This document shows positions 17,301 to 23,190 of a stretch of 40,905 bases of DNA, in pieces. A program made the position numbers and the translations under genes. Positions within the stretch are counted from its first letter, which is position 1. Each line of letters opens with the position of its first letter. The stretch covers positions 1 to 40,905 of the forward strand of contig JAAYFY010000059.1 in assembly GCA_012728015.1 (NCBI GenBank), read 5' to 3'. Below the pieces are notes generated by a model. The model ran no database searches. It had not been told where the DNA came from and was given only the letters and a program-made list of their open reading frames with translations. This DNA comes from Clostridiaceae bacterium (GTDB lineage: Bacteria; Bacillota; Clostridia; DSM-8532).

Positions 17301-17490
17301 TGGCCTGACACAGCTCGGGGAATCTCCAGCCAGAGGGCAGGACCCTTACAATCCTCTCAAACACTTCCGGAAGGGTCAGCTGATGGTTGGCAAGGATATT
17401 GTCCACCTGGTAAAGGCAGTTCAGTTCCTTTTCGCGTTCTTTTAAAATATCCAGCAGATTCTCAGCCGCATTTGCCATTTTATCATCCAT
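14311..17490 (-). CDS. GAF + PEP-synthase-type ATP-grasp + nucleotidyltransferase fusion
   Basis: A 1059-residue multidomain protein. Residues about 5-155 look like a GAF sensor domain (LYQVDNILANHQLTLPEVF...). Residues about 320-706 are a pyruvate-phosphate-dikinase/PEP-synthase ATP-binding domain: GGKSNG at 343, VRSSST near 443, and the closing QCRPQ around 703-707. The usual phosphohistidine and PEP-binding domains are absent. Instead there is a conserved-looking region with ILIGPGRWGSRGDIKLG and SFGTHFFQDLVE. A C-terminal polymerase-beta-type nucleotidyltransferase follows, with GSTSNGTARPGSDID at 965-979. ATG 17490 is preferred over the frame's first ATG (17547) because GGGAGGA lies 9 bases upstream. 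The GC-rich palindrome CCCCGG-T-CCGGGG (17522-17534) is in the leader. The activity is not predictable; phosphotransfer or nucleotidyl transfer to a protein or small molecule is inference. Confidence 0.8.
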   Translation of the reverse strand: MDDKMANAAENLLDILKEREKELNCLYQVDNILANHQLTLPEVFERIVRVLPSGWRFPELCQAKILYNNCSYQTPGFIVSPISDTCGIFVDDKAVGSIEVVYTEHVPETEEGYFLEKEKTLIKAVAYRIGQMISYRQMKSRMGSGLDPKAQQPVGSDWDLIMDFIRDADPALMKHICRKLTHYLMINGIKEVSEIFSGAAAEKDDDTAYANAPAIKEPLGDITIVCDKLFQIAEKSISGSELGSLVKKWIREEKAHSLIKAIQSTSPSLRNIIEEIRKLKHVMTDSDLRYSPKERWLNVGLISRLLSDRPEFVNVAKQYIDLNDFFDIINQIIHPVDSQGRLGGKSNGMILAKKILETESEFSPLLGTVKTPHTWYITTDAITEFLQYNNLEELNEQKYKDLQEVRIEYPNIVQLVKNSQLPPEIVRSLSVALDDLGDVPIIVRSSSTLEDQIGSAFSGKYKSLFLANTGTKKERLEALIDAILEVYASVYSPDPIQYRAERGLLDVHEEMGIMIQQVVGKRVGRYFFPLFSGVAFSNNEYRWSPRIRREDGLLRIVPGLGTRAVDRLSDDFSVLLSPGQPGIRVNIVPEEIRRYSPKKMDVIDLEEGVFKTVDVADILREYGDRIGNIEKVVSIAEYDHIRDANRFEIDFKRDDLIVTFNGIISRTKFVKQMAAMLNILKEKIGHPVDIEFASDGEDLYLLQCRPQSYSGDSAPASIPQDIPKENVIFSANRYISNGLIKNISHIVYVDPEHYGSLENPEDMKNTARLVGMLNAVLPKRQFILIGPGRWGSRGDIKLGVPVTYSEINNTAALMEMAVAKAGYVPELSFGTHFFQDLVEAGIRVLPLYPEDTNTVFNYRFLLKSRNMLAELFPEYRHLEDVVRVINVPEESDGLMLNVAMNADLGEALGYLARHAAEKPKKISRATLDDYHSDGNSWRWRFYMAEQLAAELDPDLYGVKAMYLIGSTSNGTARPGSDIDLLVHFDGTGEQKELFINWLDGWSRCLAKVNYLRTGYQSDGLLDVHFITDEDIRNKTSFAIKIDSVTEPAHKLKLKEKQGS

Positions 17491-17567
17491 AGGCAGAAAT
17501 CCTCCCATCCAGGCGGAGGGGCCCCGGTCCGGGGAAATCCTGGCCATGTGTTCATTTATTATAATAC

Positions 17568-17595
17568 AAAAAAGAGGGCTGCATAACCAGCCCCC
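17568..17595 (-). terminator. Rho-independent terminator of glutamate dehydrogenase
   Basis: On the minus strand GGGGGCTG (17595-17588) pairs with CAGCCCTC (17581-17574, one G-U) around a 6-base loop, followed by six T. A TATAAT directly after it may be the -10 of the downstream fusion gene. Confidence 0.85.
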
Positions 17596-17608
17596 TTTTA
17601 GTTACAGA

Positions 17609-18895
17609 TCATACCCAACCGCGGCTTTTTACCGCCTGGGCCACACGGTTGATGGCAATGACGTACGCGGCGTCGCGCATGGTCAGGTTCTTGTCCTGCG
17701 CCAGTTCGTACACTGCCCTGTACGCCGAGGTCATCTTGGTATCCAGCTTTGCGAGGACCTCGTCCTTTTCCCAGTAATAGTTCATATTGCACTGTACCTG
17801 CTCGAAGTAGCTGCAGGTAACGCCTCCGGCATTGGCAAGGAAATCGGGGATAACGAATATGCCCTTATCAATGAGCACCTTGTCGGCATCATTGGTGGTA
17901 GGACCATTGGCCGCTTCGAGGACCACCTTGACCTGGCTGCTGATCTTGTTTACATTGTCAATCGTTATCTGGTTTTCCAGGGCGGCGGGCACCAGGATGT
18001 CGACATCCTGCTCGATCCAGGCTTCTCCGGGAAGTACCTCGTAACCCAGGTCCGCAGCCTTTTCCTTATCGATGGTGCCGAACTTGTCGGTGATGCCAAG
18101 AAGCTCATCGATGCTCATGCCGCTCTTCCTGCGGAAGGTATAGGCCTTCTTGTCATTGTTGTCCCAGCAGGAGATGGCGATGACCTTGCCGCCCAGCTGG
18201 ATGTAGAGCTTGACAGCATGCTGGGCCACATTACCGAAGCCCTGGAAGCTTGCGGTTGTCTTTGTGATGTCTATTCCCAGGTTCTTCAGTGCTTCGCGCA
18301 GGACATATATAACCCCGAAACCGGTAGCCTCTGTCCTACCAAGGGAACCTCCCATGCCGACGGGCTTGCCTGTGATGAATCCCGGGTACTTTGCACCGTG
18401 TATGGTTTCATATTCATCCAGCATCCAGAGCATATGCCTGGCATTGGTCATAACGTCGGGAGCCGGCACGTCGGATAACGGCCCGACGTTTTTGGCAAGC
18501 TGGCGTATGTAACCGCGGCAGATCTGCTCCTGCTCCCTCTCGGACAGGCTGTGGGGATCGCAGATTACGCCGCCCTTGCCGCCACCGAGCGGGATATCAA
18601 CAACGGAGCACTTCCATGTCATCCACATGGACAGGGCGCGGATGGTATCAATGGTCTCCATGGGATGGAACCTGATGCCGCCTTTAGCCGGCCCTCTGGC
18701 GTCGTTGTGCTGAACACGGAAGCCCTTGAATACTTTATAGCTTCCGTCATCCATGCGGACGGGAATCAAAAAGTGGTACTCTCGCATAGGCTGCCGGAGC
18801 AGTTCCCTGGTAGCATCGTCCAGGCCAAGCTGGGCGGCTACCTTGTCAAATTGTGCCTGTGCGGTTTCAAAGGGGTTATAGGGTGAGTTACTCAT
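17609..18895 (-). CDS. gdhA: Glutamate dehydrogenase (Glu/Leu/Phe/Val dehydrogenase family)
   Basis: A 428-residue amino-acid dehydrogenase that interconverts glutamate with 2-oxoglutarate and ammonia. The substrate-domain lysines sit in GPAKGGIRFHP (Lys about 71) and in TWKCSVVDIPLGGGKGG (Lys about 95). The Rossmann dinucleotide motif GFGNVA is at 219-224. Length and motif order fit hexameric bacterial GDH; the cofactor (NAD or NADP) is not assigned. The frame opens at 18913, but GGAGG 7 bases before ATG 18895 fixes the start. It is a single-gene unit with a perfect consensus promoter, a structured leader of about 170 bases and a strong terminator, which suggests high and possibly regulated expression. 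Confidence 0.93.
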   Translation of the reverse strand: MSNSPYNPFETAQAQFDKVAAQLGLDDATRELLRQPMREYHFLIPVRMDDGSYKVFKGFRVQHNDARGPAKGGIRFHPMETIDTIRALSMWMTWKCSVVDIPLGGGKGGVICDPHSLSEREQEQICRGYIRQLAKNVGPLSDVPAPDVMTNARHMLWMLDEYETIHGAKYPGFITGKPVGMGGSLGRTEATGFGVIYVLREALKNLGIDITKTTASFQGFGNVAQHAVKLYIQLGGKVIAISCWDNNDKKAYTFRRKSGMSIDELLGITDKFGTIDKEKAADLGYEVLPGEAWIEQDVDILVPAALENQITIDNVNKISSQVKVVLEAANGPTTNDADKVLIDKGIFVIPDFLANAGGVTCSYFEQVQCNMNYYWEKDEVLAKLDTKMTSAYRAVYELAQDKNLTMRDAAYVIAINRVAQAVKSRGWV

Positions 18896-18929
18896 GGTCT
18901 GACCTCCAAACATATATTTCTATTTTATT

Positions 18930-18950
18930 GGCAATAATACATTTATTGCC
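18930..18950. promoter_or_regulatory. Inverted repeat GGCAATAA/TTATTGCC in the gdh leader
   Basis: An 8-bp perfect inverted repeat with a 5-base spacer lies about 25 bases upstream of the gdh ribosome binding site. The same GGCAATAA, within ATTGGCAATAA, recurs at 19130-19140 upstream of the -35 element. A regulator-binding half-site or an mRNA hairpin are both possible. Confidence 0.5.
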
Positions 18951-19000
18951 TAATGCCATACAAAATATGAGATATCTGGAAAGATCGTTTAAATGACAAT

Positions 19001-19030
19001 GGGCACTCAACCGAAAAAGTTGAGATGCCC
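19001..19030 (-). promoter_or_regulatory. Leader hairpin between the gdh promoter and gene
   Basis: GGGCACTCAAC (19001-19011) pairs with GTTGAGATGCCC (19019-19030) with one bulged base. In the transcribed direction it is followed by ATTGTCATTT, a poor U tract, so attenuation would be weak. Confidence 0.5.
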
Positions 19031-19072
19031 GGGAACTCAGTCAAATCAAGGTCTTGCATGTTGCTGGAATTC

Positions 19073-19101
19073 ATTATAACCGTGCTTCCATTGGCTGTCA
19101 A
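19073..19101 (-). promoter_or_regulatory. Perfect consensus sigma-A promoter of gdh
   Basis: On the minus strand TTGACA (19101-19096), exactly 17 bases, TATAAT (19078-19073). All twelve consensus bases match. Confidence 0.9.
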
Positions 19102-19288
19102 TCATTGAAGCGGTTGGAATTAATAGAAAATTGGCAATAAAAAGGGATTAAAGGATATAATAGGATCATGATCACTTTTATTCCTTCCTGCGTTTTGGAT
19201 GCCTGATACTTAAAGCAGCGACGACCGGGGAAGGGCAGCCAGGCGGCCGATGTATGGGCCTTATGCCGGTCTTCCGTTTATTCATGCC

Positions 19289-19663
19289 TTATACGCATTG
19301 GAAGGATTCTATCTGGTCAAGGTCAATACCGAAGAACACCCATCTGAAACCGGTCCACCGGAAACCCGCTATCGATCTGCGTCCCAGGGTTACCGGGAAA
19401 AGCCAAAACGGCTGCCCCCTTCTTGGCCATATGAAGGTGAACCTGAACAGGCAGAAACGTATGGAACCCGGATCAACAGCAAGCGGAACAATGGCTGGCC
19501 TGGCTGGTATTGTTTGGGGCGGCGGGCCGCTGGGCACCTGGAACCCGGGCCGGGGCGGGAATCCCGGAAATCCTGGAAACTGCTGGAGTTTTAGATCAAA
19601 TACAAGTCTGAAGGGCTGTTTAACGTATGTTTTCGGTATATCGGGAATAATGCTTATATCCAT
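19289..19663 (-). CDS. Small proline-rich protein of unknown function
   Basis: A 124-residue protein. Residues 1-30 (MDISIIPDIPKTYVKQPFRL) lead into a Pro/Gly/Phe-rich stretch (about 30-55, FPGFPGFPPRPGF). The C-terminal 70 residues hold evenly spaced aromatic and Arg residues (GSIRFCLFRFTFIW, GFRWTGFRWVFFGIDL). From memory this layout resembles an uncharacterised Firmicutes family with an IRxCLxRFTYIW and FGIDLxxIxSF pattern; no role is known to me. There is no signal peptide. The start is well supported by GGAAGGAGG 7 bases before ATG 19663. Overlapping plus-strand frames in this stretch lack ribosome binding sites. It follows the GH43 gene across a terminator, so it may have a separate promoter, which I could not place. 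Confidence 0.65.
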   Translation of the reverse strand: MDISIIPDIPKTYVKQPFRLVFDLKLQQFPGFPGFPPRPGFQVPSGPPPQTIPARPAIVPLAVDPGSIRFCLFRFTFIWPRRGQPFWLFPVTLGRRSIAGFRWTGFRWVFFGIDLDQIESFQCV

Positions 19664-19760
19664 GGCAAAACCTCCTTCCAAAGCTATCTCTGTTACCAGT
19701 ATATGTACAAGCTTGCGGAAGGGGACATGCCAGGCGCTTTTACGAGGAGACCGCAATGGC

Positions 19761-19804
19761 AAAAAGGACGGCTGCCTGGGTTTTGCCCCGCATTGCCGTC
19801 CTTT
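19761..19804 (-). terminator. Terminator of the second GH43 gene
   Basis: AAAGGACGGC (19763-19772) and GCCGTCCTTT (19795-19804) form a 10-bp stem around a partly paired 22-base loop. On the minus strand TTTTTGCC follows. It begins 20 bases past the GH43 stop. Confidence 0.75.
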
Positions 19805-19823
19805 GAAAGCTTTCCCGTATGTA

Positions 19824-20810
19824 TCAATCGTAGGGCTTTATGGTCTGTATTGTACCGTCGGGATTGTATTTCAGTTCCGTGTATTTGACGCAGCGCTTGT
19901 TGTCGATTCCTCCCGACAGGGAACTGTCGTGGTAGAACAGGTACCATTTGCCCTTGAACTCGACTATTGAATGGTGGGTGGTCCAGCCGATAACCGGTTC
20001 AAGTATGCGGCCCTTGTAAACAAAGGGGCCTTTCGGGTTCTTGCTGATTGCGTAGACAAGGTAGTGGGTGGTGCCTGTGGAATAGGAGAGATAGTAATAA
20101 CCGTTATATTTATGCATCCACGGGCCTTCGAAATACCTCCTGTCCTCGTCTCCCGCGGTTATAGGCTTTCCGTTTTCGTCAAGGATCAGGACCTCCTGGG
20201 ACGGTTCCTTGAAACTGAGCATGTCATCGCTGAGTTCAGCGACCCTGGGTCCGAGGGCAGGTTCATCTCCCGAGGGACCCGGGGCATCGGGGTCGAAGGT
20301 GCCTGTCTGCCATTTCTCCAACTGTCCTCCCCACAGGCCTCCGAAATACATGTAAGCCCTGCCGTCGTCATCAATGAATACGGCCGGATCCATGCTGAAG
20401 CTTCCCTCTATGTAGTTTGGCTCCGGTTTGAACGGGCCTGCAGGGTTCGGGCTTGTGGCGACACCGATTCTGAATCTGCCTTCCTTGTCCCTGGCAGGGA
20501 AGTAGAAATAATACATATTGTTTTTATATGCGCAATCCGGCGCCCACATCTGTTTTGAAACCCATGGGACGTCCTTCATGTGCAGTACCTGGCCATGATC
20601 TATGACTGGTGAATCAAAGTCATCCAGGGAAAGAACATGATAGTCTTCCATGGCATACTGATCTCCGTTGTCGTTAGATGGAATGTCCAGGTCAAGGTCA
20701 TGGGATGGATAGATGTACAGTTTCCCTTCAAAAACATGGGCTGACGGGTCAGCGGTGTAAATGTGCTCCACTAAAGGATGTTTCGGTTTTGGAATCGAGC
20801 ATTTTTTCAT
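19824..20810 (-). CDS. Glycoside hydrolase family 43 (beta-xylosidase / alpha-L-arabinofuranosidase type)
   Basis: A 328-residue GH43 enzyme with all three catalytic carboxylates: base Asp 21 in TADPSAHVF, pKa-modulating Asp about 141 in SMDPAVFIDDDG, and general acid Glu about 228 in RRYFEGPWMH. Blade motifs include WAPDCAYKNNMYYFYFPA and KGKWYLFYHDSS. It has no signal peptide, so it probably trims imported arabino- or xylo-oligosaccharides in the cytoplasm. GGAGGAGG is directly upstream of ATG 20810. It is transcribed alone from the promoter at 20873-20900. Compared with the GH43 at 10978, which has Asp in the general-acid position, this one looks fully canonical. Confidence 0.92.
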   Translation of the reverse strand: MKKCSIPKPKHPLVEHIYTADPSAHVFEGKLYIYPSHDLDLDIPSNDNGDQYAMEDYHVLSLDDFDSPVIDHGQVLHMKDVPWVSKQMWAPDCAYKNNMYYFYFPARDKEGRFRIGVATSPNPAGPFKPEPNYIEGSFSMDPAVFIDDDGRAYMYFGGLWGGQLEKWQTGTFDPDAPGPSGDEPALGPRVAELSDDMLSFKEPSQEVLILDENGKPITAGDEDRRYFEGPWMHKYNGYYYLSYSTGTTHYLVYAISKNPKGPFVYKGRILEPVIGWTTHHSIVEFKGKWYLFYHDSSLSGGIDNKRCVKYTELKYNPDGTIQTIKPYD

Positions 20811-20872
20811 GTCGGTCCTCCTCCTGGCAAAAAATAATGTAAAACAAAATGTTAAATTAAGTAAAGATTATT

Positions 20873-20900
20873 ACTATATCAGGTATACCCAACTATTCAA
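20873..20900 (-). promoter_or_regulatory. Promoter of the second GH43 gene
   Basis: On the minus strand TTGAAT (20900-20895), 16 bases, TATAGT (20878-20873). It is followed by a very AT-rich leader of about 60 bases. Confidence 0.55.
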
Positions 20901-20904
20901 TCCT

Positions 20905-22431
20905 TTAAACTTCTTTTTTTAAGCGGCTGAACAGGCGTTCAAAAAAGGACTTCCCCACTGGGCTTTTTGGACTGCCTCTGCCTGCCCCTGTATTCTCCAC
21001 GGTACTTATTATTGAAGGCTTGGCAGCGACGAAGATGGGCTTGCCATTATTCTTCGAATATACTATGTTGATCCTTCCGCCGGATTTCCTGTCCGAAGGC
21101 TGCCTGCCCGCAGCCTTGTTCCCGGTCATGAAGCCCGCGGAAGCGGCGGTATGTTCTCCTTTGCCTGTTTTCCCCCGGCCTTTTGCTTTCCCGGCTTTTT
21201 CACGCGAGGTCTTTGAACGGGAAGATTTCCTTCCGGCTTTGCGGGAGTGCCGCCGTTTCTCTGCCGGCTTTCCTGCGTCTTCAGCAGCCTTGTCGGAAAG
21301 GGCGTGGGATTTAATCCATTGCTCCACCTCTCCGGCGTGGATGACAAGTTCGGATTCATCCGGCCATTCCGCTTCCTCGATCAGGACGCCTATATGTTCC
21401 TCTATCTCGTAAAGAGTCATAATATCGTCCCTTGTTACCAGGGAAACGGCCTGTCCCATCTGCCCTGCGCGACCGGTCCGGCCTATCCTGTGGATATAAC
21501 TGTCCCTGTCGTTGGGGACATCGTAATTTACCACCAGTGATAAGCCTTCAACGTGGATTCCCCTGGCTGCCACGTCGGTGGCCACCAGGAGCTGAAAGCC
21601 ACCTTCCTTGAACTGCTGCATGGTGGCGAGGCGTCTGCCCTGTGGTATATCTCCGTGAAGAGCCTGGGCGGCGTATCCTTTCCTCTTCAGGTACCTTGCA
21701 ACGCGGTCTGCGGCTAATCTGGTGTTACAGAAAACCATGCAGCTTTCGGGGCGCATATACAGGAGCAGCCGGTTCAGGCATTCAAGCTTTTTCTTTTCCT
21801 CAGCACGGTAGTAGCACTGGCTGACCGTGTCCACGGTCTTGGTGGGAGACTCTATCTCAATGGTCAGGGGATCTTTCATGTACTTAACGCATATATTCCC
21901 GATTTCAGGAGGTATGGTGGCAGAAAAAAGAAGGGTTACACGGTCCCTGGGGAGGGTCCAGATAATCTTTTCAACCTGGTCGATAAAGCCCATATCCAGC
22001 ATCCGGTCAGCCTCGTCCAGGACCAGGAAGCGTATATTCCGGGTGTCCAGGCTGCCATTAAGAATATGGTCATAAACCCGTCCCGGAGTACCCGTAATGA
22101 TGGACAGGCCCTGGTTTATGGCCTGGATTTCGAGAGCCATGCTGTGCTTGCCATACACAGCCGTAGTCCTGTGCCTGAGGTGCTTTGACAGGAGCTTGAG
22201 ATCGTTGTCCACCTGGACCGCCAGTTCCCTTGTGGAGGTGAGGATCAGGCTCTGGGGGCCGGGCGCTTCAGGATCGGTCAACTGTAATATTGAAACGCCG
22301 AAAACCGCTGTCTTGCCGCTTCCGGTCTTGGACCTGACGATGATGTCCTGCTGCTTCAATATGTGTGGTATGGCCTTGCTCTGTATTTCGGTTGGCGTGG
22401 TGTAGCCCATGTGATTCTTGACAAGTTGCAT
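20905..22431 (-). CDS. DEAD-box ATP-dependent RNA helicase (short N terminus)
   Basis: A 508-residue RNA helicase. Motifs are Q motif GYTTPTEIQ (Gln 17), motif I SKTGSGKT (34-41), Ia TSTRELA, Ib TPGR, II DEAD (in VLDEADRMLD), III SAT, IV-like MVFCNT, V VATDVAARG and VI HRIGRTGRAG. The C-terminal 110 residues are basic and low-complexity (KAEKRRHSRKAGRKSSRSK, RGKTGKG) and probably bind RNA. The roughly 17-20 residues that normally precede the Q motif, including a conserved aromatic, are missing. TAA sits directly before ATG 22431 in frame, and no ribosome binding site is visible. It is either a genuine short form or a 5'-eroded gene. Its start abuts a divergent promoter at 22435. Confidence 0.88.
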   Translation of the reverse strand: MQLVKNHMGYTTPTEIQSKAIPHILKQQDIIVRSKTGSGKTAVFGVSILQLTDPEAPGPQSLILTSTRELAVQVDNDLKLLSKHLRHRTTAVYGKHSMALEIQAINQGLSIITGTPGRVYDHILNGSLDTRNIRFLVLDEADRMLDMGFIDQVEKIIWTLPRDRVTLLFSATIPPEIGNICVKYMKDPLTIEIESPTKTVDTVSQCYYRAEEKKKLECLNRLLLYMRPESCMVFCNTRLAADRVARYLKRKGYAAQALHGDIPQGRRLATMQQFKEGGFQLLVATDVAARGIHVEGLSLVVNYDVPNDRDSYIHRIGRTGRAGQMGQAVSLVTRDDIMTLYEIEEHIGVLIEEAEWPDESELVIHAGEVEQWIKSHALSDKAAEDAGKPAEKRRHSRKAGRKSSRSKTSREKAGKAKGRGKTGKGEHTAASAGFMTGNKAAGRQPSDRKSGGRINIVYSKNNGKPIFVAAKPSIISTVENTGAGRGSPKSPVGKSFFERLFSRLKKEV

Positions 22432-22434
22432 TTA

Positions 22435-22464
22435 TTGACACCATTGGGCAGCGTATGCTATGAT
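22435..22464 (+). promoter_or_regulatory. Promoter of the ECF-transporter/kinase operon
   Basis: TTGACA (22435-22440), 18 bases, TATGAT (22459-22464). The predicted transcript has a leader of about 185 bases. Confidence 0.7.
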
Positions 22465-22524
22465 GTAGAAAAGCTGACAGGAAGTCGGCATTCCGGCAAT
22501 AGCCATATAGCCAATGTATGAAGG

Positions 22525-22628
22525 ATACCATGAAGGTATTTGCCTTGTTAACGGAGGGCGGTATTTTTATGGTATTTTTTGTTGCCCAAAAAGAGAAACG
22601 TGACCTGTAGTGAATAAAGTACGGTCAC
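22525..22628 (+). promoter_or_regulatory. Structured leader with alternative hairpins (possible attenuator or riboswitch)
   Basis: ATACC (22525-22529) can pair locally with GGTAT (22535-22539). As ATACCAT (22525-22531) it can instead pair with ATGGTAT (22569-22575), which runs directly into a six-T tract. GCCTT/AGGGC (22542-22559) can form an inner stem. A further hairpin GTGACC/GGTCAC spans 22600-22628. Mutually exclusive pairing with a terminator-like end is the logic of an attenuator. It fits no riboswitch class I recognise. Confidence 0.4.
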
Positions 22629-22656
22629 ACATGATCCCAATAGGGAGGTTTGAGTA

Positions 22657-23190
22657 ATGAAAAAACAATCCGTAAAACTGCTTACCCTTTCAGGCCTGTT
22701 CCTGGCCCTTGGACTTCTGCTGCCCTTCCTGACGGGCCAGATCCCGAATATCGGAAAGATGATGCTTCCCATGCACATCCCGGTCCTGCTGGCCGGGTTC
22801 GTATGCGGATGGCCTTACGGGCTGGTGGTAGGCCTTATCTGCCCCCTGCTAAGGAGCGTGACTTTTGGCGCGCCGTCCATGACAAATGCCGTGCCCATGG
22901 CTTTTGAACTGGCGGCATACGGCTTTGCGACCGGGCTTTTGTACAAGCTGTTCCCGAAAAAGAATATATTCATATATACGGCACTGATTATCTCCATGTT
23001 ATTCGGCAGGATTGTCTGGGCTGCCGCCAGTTATGGCTTTAACCAAATCATAGGATCGTCTTTTACCTGGGAAATGTTTGTCGCGGGCGCGTTCGTTAAC
23101 GCTATTCCCGGGATCATCCTCCAGATCGTGCTGATTCCTGTCCTGGTCATGGCATTGAAAAAAGCCGGGTATATAGGGGACGCAAGATAA
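22657..23190 (+). CDS. ECF transporter S component (substrate-specific subunit)
   Basis: A 177-residue, six-helix membrane protein of the ECF vitamin/micronutrient transporter S-component type. It binds the substrate and docks on a shared energising module (EcfA, EcfA', EcfT), which is not encoded in this window. Features are the short basic N terminus, the hydrophobic helix LLTLSGLFLALGLLLPFL, an amphipathic MLPMHIPVLLAGFVCGWPYG loop as in many S subunits, and FELAAYGFATGLLYKL. GGGAGG lies 9 bases before ATG 22657. The stop overlaps by one base with the next gene, a P-loop kinase-like protein, which suggests the imported compound is phosphorylated for trapping. Substrate unknown. Confidence 0.8.
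   Translation: MKKQSVKLLTLSGLFLALGLLLPFLTGQIPNIGKMMLPMHIPVLLAGFVCGWPYGLVVGLICPLLRSVTFGAPSMTNAVPMAFELAAYGFATGLLYKLFPKKNIFIYTALIISMLFGRIVWAAASYGFNQIIGSSFTWEMFVAGAFVNAIPGIILQIVLIPVLVMALKKAGYIGDAR

Noticed and set aside
17546-18478. 310-codon plus-strand frame across the glutamate dehydrogenase gene
   Set aside because: It is an antisense shadow of gdh, begins in the gdh terminator, and lacks a start signal.
19254-19970. 238-codon plus-strand open frame overlapping the GH43 gene end and the small proline-rich gene
   Set aside because: It has no ribosome binding site, overlaps two well-supported minus-strand genes and has a composition (Arg/Gly/Pro/Leu mix) typical of an antisense shadow.
22471-22656. 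THF, TPP, preQ1 or FMN riboswitch ahead of the ECF transporter gene
   Set aside because: None of the conserved core sequences of these classes as I know them is visible in the leader.
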